64,000 nt of DNA from an uncultured Clostridia bacterium. GTDB taxonomy: Bacteria > Bacillota > Clostridia > Oscillospirales > Acutalibacteraceae. Positions 28,665 through 37,935 of the stretch are shown here, one piece after another. Location of the stretch: the NCBI GenBank assembly GCA_945876745.1, contig CAMCPL010000003.1, positions 1 to 64,000 on the forward strand, written 5' to 3'. Position numbers and translations under genes: made by a program. The notes below the pieces were generated by a model, which had not been told where the DNA came from, made no database searches, and worked only from the letters and a program-made list of their open reading frames with translations. Position 1 is the stretch's first letter. Each line of letters begins with the position of its first letter.

Positions 28665-28785
28665 GGCAAATCTTCTTCCGTTATGCTGCGTTATTGACAA
28701 AAATCCACTCGGTCAAATACATATGTATGCTCCCGTCGATGAATTTTTGCCAAAGCCTTGCCTAACGAAAGAATCTTTACCTTAA
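28661..28785. repeat. 125-bp palindromic element between polA and rimI
   Basis: The stretch is an imperfect inverted repeat over its whole length, centred on CATATG at 28720-28725. The outermost 23 bases of the two arms match at 19 positions, and both ends read TTAAGG/CCTTAA. It supplies the polA stop codon and ends 16 bases before the rimI ATG. As RNA it would fold into one long hairpin. It looks like a small non-autonomous mobile or extragenic palindromic repeat; no second copy was seen in this window. Confidence 0.65.
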
Positions 28786-28801
28786 TAATGTGGTATTTAT
28801 T

Positions 28802-29239
28802 ATGATAGATATTTTAATTGAAAATATGAAACTTCAGCATCTTGACGGCGTTGTAAATATCGAAAATATCTGCTTTGCTCATCCGTGGTCAAAGGCTGAT
28901 TTGGAGCGGCAGTTAAATCTTGACACCTCGCATTTTGCCGTTGCAACGCTTGACGGATATGTTGTCGGCTATATGGGACTTCAAATTTTTTCTGGTGAGG
29001 GATATGTCACTAATGTTGCAGTTTTGCCCGATTTTCGCCGTATGGGTATTGCAAAAAAACTCATAGAGCATCAAATGCAAAACGAAATGTCATTTATCAC
29101 CCTTGAAGTTCGTGAAAGTAACCTGCCTGCAATAAAGCTCTATGAATCCTGCGGCTTTGAAAATGTCGGCATACGCCCGAAATTTTATTCCAACCCCACC
29201 GAAAACGCAATAATAATGACCAAGTATTTTACGGAGTAA
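28802..29239 (+). CDS. rimI: ribosomal protein S18-alanine N-acetyltransferase-like GNAT enzyme
   Basis: A GNAT acetyltransferase of 145 residues, placed next to tsaD as RimI usually is. It has the FAHPWSKADLERQL start, the acetyl-CoA loop VAVLPDFRRMGIAKKLIEHQ (about 78-97), and the RimI end NLPAIKLYESCGFENVGIR. Known members acetylate the S18 N-terminus; the substrate here is inferred. The ATG at 28802 (or GTG at 28790) has no visible Shine-Dalgarno sequence, perhaps because the palindromic element occupies the upstream region. tsaD begins 4 bases after the stop. Confidence 0.9.
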   Translation: MIDILIENMKLQHLDGVVNIENICFAHPWSKADLERQLNLDTSHFAVATLDGYVVGYMGLQIFSGEGYVTNVAVLPDFRRMGIAKKLIEHQMQNEMSFITLEVRESNLPAIKLYESCGFENVGIRPKFYSNPTENAIIMTKYFTE

Positions 29240-29243
29240 ATAA

Positions 29244-30257
29244 ATGAAAATTTTAGGAATTGAGTCCTCCTGCGACGAAACTGCGGCGGCAGTAGTCGAG
29301 GACGGAAGAAAAGTATTATCAAATGTAATAGCAACCTCACTCAACGAGCATAAGATATATGGCGGTGTTGTGCCCGAAATCGCCTCACGCCGTCACGCAG
29401 AAAGCATTAGCGGTGTTGTGGAGCAAGCGTTGAAAGATGCAAATTGCACAATGGACGATATTGAAGCTGTTGCCGTTACCTATGCGCCCGGTCTTATCGG
29501 CTCGCTTTTGGTTGGCGTAGGCTTTGCAAAGGGTCTTGCACTTGCGTGTGAAAAACCGCTTGTACCCGTTCATCACCTGCGAGGACATATTGCGTCAAAT
29601 TATATTTCAAGTGATATTGAGCCGCCGTTTCTTTGCCTTGTGGTAAGCGGAGGTCACAGTCATATTGTCGCCGTAAAATCGTATACCGATTTTGAGGTTA
29701 TCGGAAAAACACGTGACGATGCGGCAGGCGAAGCGCTTGATAAAGCAGGAAGAACAATGAAGCTTGAATATCCCGGCGGTGTCAGTATCGACAGAATTTC
29801 ACCGCAGGGTGACGAAAACGCCTTTGCTTTCCCGAAACCGAGAGTTGCAAACTCGCCTTATGATTATTCCTTCAGCGGTCTAAAAACCGTTGTAATCAAC
29901 ATTGTTCATAACGCCGAGCAAAAGGGTGAGAGTATCAACATTCCCGATTTGGCGGCGTCATTTCAAAAATCGGTTGTCGATTGTCTGCTTTCAAATTTTG
30001 AGAGTGCGGCGAGAGATTTCGGGTATACTAAATTAGTAATAGCAGGCGGCGTTTCTGCAAACAGTAGGCTTCGCTCACAGGCTGAAAAAATGTGCAAAAA
30101 AAACGGCTGGTCTTTAACAATTCCCGAGCTTAAATACTGCGGTGACAATGCCGCAATGATTGCTTCCCAGGGATATTTTGAGTATAAAAACGGCGTATCT
30201 GCACAGGAAAATCTCAATGCCTATGCTACAATGCCTCTTGATAATTTACATTATTGA
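29244..30257 (+). CDS. tsaD: tRNA threonylcarbamoyladenosine synthase subunit TsaD
   Basis: Transfers the threonylcarbamoyl group to A37 of ANN-decoding tRNAs, with TsaB and TsaE (not in this window). The 337-residue product has the Kae1 signature: GIESSCDETAAAVV, PEIASRRH, metal ligands in HHLRGHIASN (about 110-119), VVSGGHSHI and a C-terminal CGDNAAMIA. Confidence 0.97.
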   Translation: MKILGIESSCDETAAAVVEDGRKVLSNVIATSLNEHKIYGGVVPEIASRRHAESISGVVEQALKDANCTMDDIEAVAVTYAPGLIGSLLVGVGFAKGLALACEKPLVPVHHLRGHIASNYISSDIEPPFLCLVVSGGHSHIVAVKSYTDFEVIGKTRDDAAGEALDKAGRTMKLEYPGGVSIDRISPQGDENAFAFPKPRVANSPYDYSFSGLKTVVINIVHNAEQKGESINIPDLAASFQKSVVDCLLSNFESAARDFGYTKLVIAGGVSANSRLRSQAEKMCKKNGWSLTIPELKYCGDNAAMIASQGYFEYKNGVSAQENLNAYATMPLDNLHY

Positions 30258-30318
30258 CAAAAAATTATCAATACATTGACGATTAATGTTACATTTTAAT
30301 GAATTTTGCCTTATACTA

Positions 30319-30347
30319 TTGAATTTATTTCAAAAAATTAGTATAAT
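30319..30347 (+). promoter_or_regulatory. promoter of pckG
   Basis: TTGAAT at 30319-30324 and TATAAT at 30342-30347 with 17-base spacing. Confidence 0.75.
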
Positions 30348-30421
30348 AACCAACAGACAATGGGGAAAATTGCGGTTGCCCGTTGCTTTAATAATGTAAT
30401 TAATATAAAGGAGAATAGTTT

Positions 30422-32203
30422 ATGGAATCAAACCTTACTAAAAACCCATCACTCCTTGCTTGGCTCGACGAAAAGGTTGAGCTTTTGAAGCCGTCAAACA
30501 TCGTTTGGATTGACGGTTCAAAGGAGCAGATTGACGCCCTTAAGGCAGAAGCAGTTGAAACAGGCGAAATGATTAAGCTCAACGAAGAGCTTCTTCCCGA
30601 TTGCTATCTTCACAGAACTGCCGAAAACGACGTTGCACGTGTTGAGGATCGTACTCTTATCTGCACATCAAAGCAAGAAGATGCAGGCCCGACAAACCAC
30701 TGGATGGACCCGCAGGAATGCTACAAGATGCTTTACGATATCGCTGCCGGCTCATATGAGGGCAGAACAATGTATATCATTCCTTACTCAATGGGACCTG
30801 TCGGCTCACCGCTTTCAAAGATTGGTATCGAAATTACAGACTCAATCTACGTTGTTCTTAATATGAACATTATGACAAGAGTAGGTAAGGCTGTACTTGA
30901 CGTTCTCGGCGACAGCGACGACTGGGTACGCGGTATGCATTGTAAGTGTAATGTAGACCCTGAAAAGAGATGGATTTGTCAGTTCCCGGAGGACAATACA
31001 ATTATTTCCGTTAACTCTGCTTACGGCGGAAATGTACTTCTCGGCAAAAAGTGCTTTGCACTTCGTATAGCTTCTTATCTCGGTAAGAACGAGGGCTGGC
31101 AGGCTGAGCATATGCTTATCCTCGGTCTTCAAAAGCCGGACGGAAAGGTTAGATATATCTGTGCCGCATTCCCGTCGGCTTGCGGTAAAACAAACCTTGC
31201 AATGCTTATTCCACCTGAGGGATATCAGGCAAAGGGCTACAAGGTATGGTGCGTAGGCGACGATATTTCCTGGATTAAGAAGGGCGAGGACGGCAGACTT
31301 TATGCTATCAACCCTGAAAACGGCTTCTTCGGTGTTGCACCGGGTACAAATATGAAGTCTAATCCGAACGCTTTGAAGTCAACTATGAGCGGCACTATCT
31401 TTACAAACGTTGCTCATAATCTTGATAACAACACAGTATGGTGGGAGGGTCTCGATAAGAATCCTCCGAAGAACGCTATCGACTGGAAGGGCAATCCTTG
31501 GGACGGCACAACTTCAACAGAAAAGGGTGCTCACCCGAACTCAAGATTTACTGCTCCTGCCGTTAACTGTCCTTGTATTTCAAGTGAATTTGAAAATACT
31601 CAGGGTGTTCCGATTTCAGCATTCGTATTCGGCGGTCGCCGTGAAAAGCTCACTCCGCTTGTATATCAGTCAAAGAGCTGGAACCACGGTGTATTCGTAG
31701 GCTCAATTATGGGTAGTGAAACAACTGCCGCTGCAACTGGTGCAGTAGGTGTTGTTCGCCGTGACCCGATGGCTATGCTTCCGTTCTGCGGCTACAATAT
31801 GGGCGACTATTGGAAGCATTGGATTGAAATCGGTGAAACTCTTGACGAGGATAAGGCACCGAAAATCTTTAACGTTAACTGGTTCCGTAAGGACGAGGAC
31901 GGCAACTTCCTGTGGCCGGGCTTCGGCGATAACCTTCGTGTTCTTGATTGGATTATCGACCGTTGCGAGGGCAAGGTTGACGCACAGGAAACTGCTATCG
32001 GTTATCTTCCTTATGCAAAGGATATCAACCTTGAGGGTCTTGATATGACCGAGGAAGACCTTAACAACATTCTTGATGTTGATAAGGCTGCTTGGGAAAA
32101 GGAGCTTGAGAGCGTTGACGAGCTTTATGCAAAGTTTGGCGACAAGCTTCCTAAGGAGCTTGCCGATGAGCTTGCAAGCGTAAAGGCTGCACTTAACGAC
32201 TGA
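30422..32203 (+). CDS. pckG: GTP-dependent phosphoenolpyruvate carboxykinase
   Basis: Interconverts oxaloacetate and PEP with GDP/GTP. In fermenting gut anaerobes it often runs toward oxaloacetate as a CO2-fixing step. The 593-residue product is the GTP type, shown by the P-loop AFPSACGKTNLAM (about 250-262) rather than the ATP-type GLSGTGKT. Also visible are YIIPYSMGPVGSPLSKIG and SAFVFGGRREKLTPLVYQS. It has its own promoter and terminator; the GGAG at 30411 precedes the ATG. Confidence 0.97.
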   Translation: MESNLTKNPSLLAWLDEKVELLKPSNIVWIDGSKEQIDALKAEAVETGEMIKLNEELLPDCYLHRTAENDVARVEDRTLICTSKQEDAGPTNHWMDPQECYKMLYDIAAGSYEGRTMYIIPYSMGPVGSPLSKIGIEITDSIYVVLNMNIMTRVGKAVLDVLGDSDDWVRGMHCKCNVDPEKRWICQFPEDNTIISVNSAYGGNVLLGKKCFALRIASYLGKNEGWQAEHMLILGLQKPDGKVRYICAAFPSACGKTNLAMLIPPEGYQAKGYKVWCVGDDISWIKKGEDGRLYAINPENGFFGVAPGTNMKSNPNALKSTMSGTIFTNVAHNLDNNTVWWEGLDKNPPKNAIDWKGNPWDGTTSTEKGAHPNSRFTAPAVNCPCISSEFENTQGVPISAFVFGGRREKLTPLVYQSKSWNHGVFVGSIMGSETTAAATGAVGVVRRDPMAMLPFCGYNMGDYWKHWIEIGETLDEDKAPKIFNVNWFRKDEDGNFLWPGFGDNLRVLDWIIDRCEGKVDAQETAIGYLPYAKDINLEGLDMTEEDLNNILDVDKAAWEKELESVDELYAKFGDKLPKELADELASVKAALND

Positions 32204-32216
32204 TTATCATAAATTT

Positions 32217-32249
32217 CGACTCCTCTTTATAGAAGGGGAGTCGTTTTTT
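32217..32249 (+). terminator. Rho-independent terminator after pckG
   Basis: An 11-bp stem (32217-32227 with 32233-32243, one G-T pair) with a five-base loop and a run of six T. Confidence 0.88.
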
Positions 32250-32260
32250 ACAATATTCTA

Positions 32261-32289
32261 TTGCACTATTATATATTTTTTGGTAAAAT
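32261..32289 (+). promoter_or_regulatory. promoter of the transketolase pair
   Basis: TTGCAC at 32261-32266 and TAAAAT at 32284-32289, 17 bases apart, just behind the pckG terminator. Confidence 0.65.
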
Positions 32290-32319
32290 AGAAATGATAA
32301 TATATTGAGGAGTGTTGTT

Positions 32320-33159
32320 ATGGATACAGCAAGCAAGAGAGCATTGGAAATTTTTGCTCTAAAAATAAGAATGGGTATTATCGAGGGTACCTATAACGCA
32401 AAGGCAGGACATCCGGGAGGCTCGCTTTCCGCGGCTGATGTTTTTGCTTATCTTTACGAAAAGGAAATGCGCTATGATGCAAAAAATCCTAAGTGGGAGG
32501 ATAGGGACAGATTTGTTCTTTCAAAGGGACATTGTGCTCCCGGTCTTTATGCCGCACTTGCAAATAAGGGCTTTTTCCCTGTTGAGGATTTGAAAACGCT
32601 TCGTCATATCGACAGCTATTTGCAGGGACACCCAAATATGAACACTGTTCCCGGCATTGATATGAGCACAGGCTCGCTCGGTCAGGGCGTCAGCGTTGCC
32701 GTAGGTATGGCAAAAGCGGCAAAGTATATGAACAAGGACATAAATGTTTATACTCTTCTCGGCGACGGTGAAATTGAAGAGGGTCAGGTTTGGGAGGCAA
32801 TGATGTTTGCAAACCAATATAAGCTTGATAATCTTTGTGTAATTATCGACAGCAACGGCCTTCAAATTGACGGCGCATGCAGTGAGGTTATGTCCGCCGA
32901 GCCTATCGACGAAAAGGTAAAGGCATTCGGCTTTGACTGTATTGTTATTGACGGAAACGATTTTGATGAGCTTGAAAAAGCGTTTAACGCATTTCATAAC
33001 AGTGACAAGCCCTTTGCAATAATTATGAAAACCGTTAAAGGCAAGGGCGTTTCGTATATGGAAAATCAAGTCGGCTGGCACGGTAAAGCACCTAACGAAG
33101 AAGAATATAATATCGCTATGGCAGAACTCAATGCCAAAATGGCAGAATTGGAGGCGTAA
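32320..33159 (+). CDS. transketolase, N-terminal (TPP-binding) subunit
   Basis: One half of a split transketolase for pentose-phosphate interconversion. The 279-residue product carries the thiamine-diphosphate site: AGHPGGSLSAADV (about 30), STGSLGQGVSVAVGMA, and GDGEIEEGQVWEA with the metal-binding IIDSNGLQ. The ATG at 32320 is set by GAGGAG 7 bases upstream; a TTG at 32305 is in frame but overlaps that site. The C-terminal half starts 3 bases after the stop. Split forms are common in Clostridia. Confidence 0.95.
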   Translation: MDTASKRALEIFALKIRMGIIEGTYNAKAGHPGGSLSAADVFAYLYEKEMRYDAKNPKWEDRDRFVLSKGHCAPGLYAALANKGFFPVEDLKTLRHIDSYLQGHPNMNTVPGIDMSTGSLGQGVSVAVGMAKAAKYMNKDINVYTLLGDGEIEEGQVWEAMMFANQYKLDNLCVIIDSNGLQIDGACSEVMSAEPIDEKVKAFGFDCIVIDGNDFDELEKAFNAFHNSDKPFAIIMKTVKGKGVSYMENQVGWHGKAPNEEEYNIAMAELNAKMAELEA

Positions 33160-33161
33160 TT

Positions 33162-34103
33162 ATGAGTGAAGTAAAATGTATTGCAACACGTGACAGCTAC
33201 GGAAATGCACTTAAAGAGCTTGCCGCACAGGGCGCAGATAAACTTGTAGTTCTTGACGCCGACCTTGCTGCCGCTACTAAAACAGGCATTTTCAAAAAGG
33301 AATATCCTAATCAGCATTTTAACTGCGGTATCGCTGAGGCAAATATGATTTGCGTTGCGGCAGGTATGAGCACTATGGGACTTGTTCCGTTTGCTTCTTC
33401 ATTCGCTATGTTTGCCGCAGGCAGAGCCTTTGAGCAGGTTCGTAATTCAATAGGTTATCCCCACCTTAATGTAAAAATCGGCGCAACTCACGCAGGTATT
33501 TCTGTCGGAGAGGACGGCGCGAGCCACCAATGCTGCGAGGATTTTGCACTTATGCGCTCAATTCCGGGTATGGTTGTTATCTGTCCTGCCGATGACGTTG
33601 AAGCAAAGCAGGCTGTAAAAGCGGCTTACGAATATGAGGGACCTGTTTATTTGAGATTCGGCAGACTTGCCGTTCCTGTATTTCATAACGACGATTATAA
33701 GTTTGAAATCGGTAAGGGTGAGGTTGTAAGACAGGGTAAGGACGTTACAATTATTGCAAACGGTCTTATGGTTGCCGAGGCTATCGAAGCCGGAAAACAG
33801 CTTGAAGAAAAGGGCATTGACTGCGAAATCATCAATATTGCAACAATCAAGCCGCTTGACGAGGAGCTTGTTATCGCTTCCGCAAAGAAAACAGGTAAGG
33901 TTGTGACAGTTGAGGAGCATAGCATTATCGGCGGTCTGGGCGAAGCAGTTTGCTCGTGCCTTAGCGAAAAATGTCCTACTCCGGTAAAGCGTATCGGTGT
34001 AAACGACGAGTTCGGTCATTCGGGTCCTGCAAAGGACTTATTAAAGCAATTTGGACTTTCTGCTGAAAATATTGTAAATACGGTTACTGATTTTGTTAAG
34101 TAA
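33162..34103 (+). CDS. transketolase, C-terminal (pyrimidine and C-terminal domain) subunit
   Basis: The partner half, 313 residues. It has the glutamate that activates TPP in FNCGIAEANMICVAAG (about 50), THAGISVGEDGASHQ, YLRFGR and the C-terminal domain VTVEEHSIIGGLGEAV. It must pair with the preceding protein. A DXPS-like reading is less likely given the split format and the preceding N-half. Confidence 0.95.
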   Translation: MSEVKCIATRDSYGNALKELAAQGADKLVVLDADLAAATKTGIFKKEYPNQHFNCGIAEANMICVAAGMSTMGLVPFASSFAMFAAGRAFEQVRNSIGYPHLNVKIGATHAGISVGEDGASHQCCEDFALMRSIPGMVVICPADDVEAKQAVKAAYEYEGPVYLRFGRLAVPVFHNDDYKFEIGKGEVVRQGKDVTIIANGLMVAEAIEAGKQLEEKGIDCEIINIATIKPLDEELVIASAKKTGKVVTVEEHSIIGGLGEAVCSCLSEKCPTPVKRIGVNDEFGHSGPAKDLLKQFGLSAENIVNTVTDFVK

Positions 34104-34118
34104 TTCAAAACATTTTTG

Positions 34119-34147
34119 TTGATTTATTGCTTAATATAATATATAAT
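34119..34147 (+). promoter_or_regulatory. possible promoter of pgk
   Basis: TTGATT at 34119-34124 and TATAAT at 34142-34147 with 17-base spacing, in an AT-rich gap with several overlapping -10-like words. No terminator separates it from the transketolase genes. Confidence 0.55.
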
Positions 34148-34181
34148 ATCATTGTTAAAAATTCGACAAAGGAGAACGCTT

Positions 34182-35381
34182 ATGGAAGCATTAAACAAAA
34201 AGACTATTGAAGACATCGAAGTACAGGGCAAAAAGGTTCTTGTTCGTTGCGACTTTAACGTACCGCTTAAGGACGGCGAAATCACAAACGACAAGAGAAT
34301 CGTAGCCGCTTTACCTACAATTAAGTATCTTATAGAAAACGGCGCAAAGGTTATTCTTTGCTCACATCTCGGCAGACCGAAGGGAGAATACAAGCCTGAA
34401 TTCAGCCTTGCTCCTGTTGCAAAGAAGCTTTCCGAGTATCTCGGCAAAGAGGTTAAGCTTGCCGAAGACCCGGAGGTAGTAGGCGAAAACGCAAAGAAGA
34501 TTGCGTCAGAGCTTGAAAACGGCGATGTAATGTTGCTCGAAAATGTTCGTTACAGAGCAGAGGAAACAAAGAATGTTGAAACATTCTCAAAGGAGCTTGC
34601 TTCACTTGCGGAAATTTTTGTTAACGACGCATTCGGTACAGCTCACAGAGCACATTGCTCGACAACAGGCGTTGCAGATTATCTTCCGGCAGTTTGCGGC
34701 TATCTTATTCAAAAGGAAATCAAGTTTATGGGCGGCGCACTTGCTAATCCTAAAAGACCGCTTGTTGCTATTCTCGGCGGTGCAAAGGTATCCGATAAAA
34801 TCGGCGTTATCTCAAATTTGATTGATAAGTGTGATACAATCATCATCGGCGGCGGTATGGCTTATACCTTTATGAAGTTCCTCGGTCACTCAATCGGCGA
34901 CTCGCTTCTTGAGGCTGACTGGGTAGAAAAAGCAGGCGAAATGATGGCTGACGCAAAGGCAAAGGGTGTAAACTTCCTTATCCCTGTTGATAACAAGGTT
35001 GGTAAGGAGTACGACGAAAATACCGAGGCTAAGATTGTTAATTCCGATGAAATTCCCGACGGCTGGATGGGACTTGACATCGGCCCGAAGTCTATGGAAC
35101 TTTTTGTTGACGCAATCAAGGGCGCAGGCACAGTAATTTGGAACGGTCCTATGGGTGTTTCCGAGTGGGAAAACTTTGCCGCAGGTACTATTGCAGTTGC
35201 TAACGCTGTTGCTGAATCCGGCGCAGTATCAATCATCGGCGGCGGTGACTCTGTTGCCGCAGTAACAAAGCTCGGCTTTGCAGATAAGATGAGCCATATC
35301 TCAACGGGCGGCGGTGCTTCACTCGAATTCCTTGAGGGTAAGGAGCTTCCGGGTATCGCAGCACTTATGGATAAGGACTGA
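34182..35381 (+). CDS. pgk: phosphoglycerate kinase
   Basis: Glycolytic ATP-forming kinase of 399 residues: [48 protein letters not shown], and the nucleotide loop [11 protein letters not shown] with [13 protein letters not shown] at the end. AAAGGAG sets the ATG at 34182; the longer frame from 34152 is discarded. Confidence 0.98.
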   Translation: MEALNKKTIEDIEVQGKKVLVRCDFNVPLKDGEITNDKRIVAALPTIKYLIENGAKVILCSHLGRPKGEYKPEFSLAPVAKKLSEYLGKEVKLAEDPEVVGENAKKIASELENGDVMLLENVRYRAEETKNVETFSKELASLAEIFVNDAFGTAHRAHCSTTGVADYLPAVCGYLIQKEIKFMGGALANPKRPLVAILGGAKVSDKIGVISNLIDKCDTIIIGGGMAYTFMKFLGHSIGDSLLEADWVEKAGEMMADAKAKGVNFLIPVDNKVGKEYDENTEAKIVNSDEIPDGWMGLDIGPKSMELFVDAIKGAGTVIWNGPMGVSEWENFAAGTIAVANAVAESGAVSIIGGGDSVAAVTKLGFADKMSHISTGGGASLEFLEGKELPGIAALMDKD

Positions 35382-35454
35382 TTTAGATTAGAATAATTAT
35401 GTTGTGAGGCGGACATTGTTCGCCTTGCAAATTATAACAAGGAGATACATTAAT

Positions 35455-36222
35455 ATGAATAAAGCATTGAGAAAGGCAATCATTGCCGGAAACTGGAAAA
35501 TGAATAACACTCCTGCACAGACAACTGCGCTCATTAACGAAATGAAGCCGCTTGTAGCAGATGCAGATTGTGAGGTTGTACTTTGCGTTCCTTTCGTTGA
35601 TATTCCTGCCGCAGTTGAGGCTGCAAACGGCTCAAACATCAAAATCGGTGCAGAGAATGTTCACTTTAAGGATAGCGGTGCTTTCACAGGTGAGGTTAGT
35701 GCCGATATGCTCAAGGAGCTTGGCGTAGAGTATGTTGTAATCGGTCACAGCGAGAGAAGACAGTATTTCGGCGAGACAGACCAAACTGTTAACCTTCGTA
35801 CCTTAAAGGCTCTTGAAAAGGGCTTGAAGCCTATCGTTTGCGTTGGTGAAACACTTGAGCAAAGAGAACTCGGCTATACAGAAACTCTTTTGAAGTATCA
35901 GACAAAGATGGCACTTACAAACGTTACTGCCGAGCAGATTAAGGACGTTGTTATCGCTTATGAGCCTGTATGGGCTATCGGTACAGGCGTTACTGCAACT
36001 GCCGATCAAGCTGACGAGGGTAACGGCTTCGTTCGTCAGGCTATCGCAGAAGCATACGGCGAGGAAATTGCACAGGCTGTGACCATTCAGTACGGCGGCT
36101 CAATGAACGCAGGTAATGCCGACGAGCTTACTTCAAAGGAAAATGTTGACGGCGGTCTTATCGGCGGCGCTTCATTAAAGGCAAACGATTTTTCAATAAT
36201 CGTTAAGGCTGCTTCAAAATAA
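35455..36222 (+). CDS. tpiA: triosephosphate isomerase
   Basis: 255 residues: AGNWKMNNT (catalytic Lys), YVVIGHSERRQYFGE (His), VIAYEPVWAIGTG (Glu) and QYGGSMN. AAGGAG precedes the ATG at 35455. A small hairpin (AGGCGGAC / GTTCGCCT, 35407-35425) lies in the gap after pgk. Confidence 0.98.
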   Translation: MNKALRKAIIAGNWKMNNTPAQTTALINEMKPLVADADCEVVLCVPFVDIPAAVEAANGSNIKIGAENVHFKDSGAFTGEVSADMLKELGVEYVVIGHSERRQYFGETDQTVNLRTLKALEKGLKPIVCVGETLEQRELGYTETLLKYQTKMALTNVTAEQIKDVVIAYEPVWAIGTGVTATADQADEGNGFVRQAIAEAYGEEIAQAVTIQYGGSMNAGNADELTSKENVDGGLIGGASLKANDFSIIVKAASK

Positions 36223-36228
36223 TAAATA

Positions 36229-36257
36229 AGGGCAGGGAATATACCCTGCCTGTTTTT
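36229..36257 (+). terminator. terminator-like hairpin between tpiA and gpmI
   Basis: GGCAGGG / CCCTGCC, a 7-bp GC-rich stem with a six-base loop, followed by TGTTTTT. gpmI follows only 24 bases later with no obvious promoter, so this may attenuate gpmI rather than end the transcript. Confidence 0.7.
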
Positions 36258-36280
36258 CGGTATAACAAAGGAGACAGAAA

Positions 36281-37813
36281 ATGAAAAAGACTAATGTACT
36301 TTGTATAATGGACGGCTTCGGTCATAATCCGAGCGACTACGGAAATGCCGTTGCCGCTGCAAAAAAGCCAAATCTTGATATGCTTATGGAGAAGTATCCG
36401 TATACCTATATCGGAGCATCGGGACTTAATGTAGGTCTTCCCGACGGTCAAATGGGTAACTCCGAGGTTGGACACACAAATATGGGCGCCGGCAGAGTAG
36501 TTTATCAGGAGCTTACAAGAATAACAAAATCTATCGAGGACGGCGACTTTTTTGAAAATGAAGCGCTCGTTAACGCCGTTAAAAAATCTGTTGAAGCAGG
36601 CAAGTCGCTTCACCTTATGGGACTTATGTCCGACGGCGGCGTTCATTCTCACAACAGCCACATTTTTGCTCTCGTTGAGCTTGCAAAGAGACTCGGACAG
36701 GATAAGGTTTATCTTCACTGCATTATGGACGGTAGAGACGTTCCTCCTACATCGGGTAAGGATTTTGTTGCCGAGGCTATCGAAAAAATGAATGAAATCG
36801 GCGTAGGCAAGGTTGCAACAGTTGTCGGCAGATACTATGCAATGGATAGAGATAACAACTGGGACAGAGTTCAAAAGGCGTATAATGCTTTTGTATTCGG
36901 CGAGGGTATTCAAAATACAAATCCTGTTGACGCTATCGAAAAATCTTACGAAACCGTGGACGGCGACGGCAAGAATTTGACCGACGAGTTTATTTTACCG
37001 ACTGTTACTCTTGAAAACGAGGGCAGAATCGGTGAGGGCGACAGCGTTGTATTCTTCAATTTCCGCCCCGACAGAGCGAGAGAAATTACACGTACCTTTG
37101 TAGACGAGGCTTTCACAGGCTTTGAGCGTAATTTCTTTAAGACGAATTACGTTTGTATGACTCAATATGATGCAACTATGCCGAATGTTGATGTTGCTTT
37201 CAAGCCGCAGTTACTTAAAAATACCTTCGGCGAATATCTCGCTTCTCTCAATATGACACAGCTTCGTATTGCAGAAACAGAGAAGTATGCCCACGTAACC
37301 TTCTTCTTCAACGGCGGCGTTGAGGCAGTTAACGAGGGTGAGGACAGAATTCTCATTCCGTCTCCAAAGGTTGCAACATATGATTTACAGCCTGAAATGT
37401 CGGCTTATCTCGTTTCCGAAAAGCTCAATGAGGCAGTTCGTTCAGGCAAGTATGACGTTGTTATCGTAAACTTTGCAAACTGCGATATGGTAGGTCATAC
37501 AGGCGTGTTTGATGCGGCAGTAAAGGCAGTAGAAGCAGTTGATGAATGTGTCGGCTCACTTTATGAGGCTGTTATGGATAATGGCGGTACACTCTTTATC
37601 ACAGCTGACCACGGTAACGCTGATATGATGATGGAGCCTGACGGTTCTGCGTTTACCGCACATACTACCTTTGAGGTTCCGTTTATCGTTTGCAATTGCG
37701 GTGATGTTCAGCTTCGTGAGGGCGGTAAGCTTTGCGATATCGTTCCGACTATGCTCAAGGTTATGAATATTGCCCAGCCTGAGGAAATGACAGGTACAAG
37801 CATCATTAAGTAA
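36281..37813 (+). CDS. gpmI: 2,3-bisphosphoglycerate-independent phosphoglycerate mutase
   Basis: Manganese-dependent mutase of the alkaline-phosphatase fold, 510 residues. It shows CIMDGFGHNPSDYGNAV, the phosphoserine loop QMGNSEVGHTNMGAGR (about 58-73), HCIMDGRDVPPTSG, RPDRAREI and FITADHGNADMM. It continues the pgk-tpiA glycolytic run; gap and eno are outside the window. Confidence 0.97.
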   Translation: MKKTNVLCIMDGFGHNPSDYGNAVAAAKKPNLDMLMEKYPYTYIGASGLNVGLPDGQMGNSEVGHTNMGAGRVVYQELTRITKSIEDGDFFENEALVNAVKKSVEAGKSLHLMGLMSDGGVHSHNSHIFALVELAKRLGQDKVYLHCIMDGRDVPPTSGKDFVAEAIEKMNEIGVGKVATVVGRYYAMDRDNNWDRVQKAYNAFVFGEGIQNTNPVDAIEKSYETVDGDGKNLTDEFILPTVTLENEGRIGEGDSVVFFNFRPDRAREITRTFVDEAFTGFERNFFKTNYVCMTQYDATMPNVDVAFKPQLLKNTFGEYLASLNMTQLRIAETEKYAHVTFFFNGGVEAVNEGEDRILIPSPKVATYDLQPEMSAYLVSEKLNEAVRSGKYDVVIVNFANCDMVGHTGVFDAAVKAVEAVDECVGSLYEAVMDNGGTLFITADHGNADMMMEPDGSAFTAHTTFEVPFIVCNCGDVQLREGGKLCDIVPTMLKVMNIAQPEEMTGTSIIK

Positions 37814-37828
37814 TTTTGCATAATCTTT

Positions 37829-37880
37829 AAGGCAGAGAATTAGTGAATGTTCACATATTCTCTGCCTTTGTTGTTTTTTT
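37829..37880 (+). terminator. Rho-independent terminator after gpmI
   Basis: A 12-bp stem (37829-37840 with 37857-37868) with an inner GTGAA/TTCAC helix, followed by a T-rich tract. Confidence 0.82.
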
Positions 37881-37882
37881 GC

Positions 37883-37911
37883 TTGAAAAGGGCATTAATA
37901 TGGTGTAAAAT
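37883..37911 (+). promoter_or_regulatory. promoter of the PRTase-fold gene
   Basis: TTGAAA at 37883-37888 and TAAAAT at 37906-37911 with 17-base spacing. Confidence 0.65.
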
Positions 37912-37935
37912 GTAAAGAAAAAGGAGTGTTTCCAA

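Noticed and set aside
28651-28785. 44-codon ORF overlapping the end of polA
   Set aside because: It spans exactly the palindromic element, lacks a ribosome binding site and looks like read-through of the repeat.
35407-35425. AGGCGGAC/GTTCGCCT hairpin between pgk and tpiA
   Set aside because: No T-run and no sign of regulation; probably a minor processing or stability hairpin.
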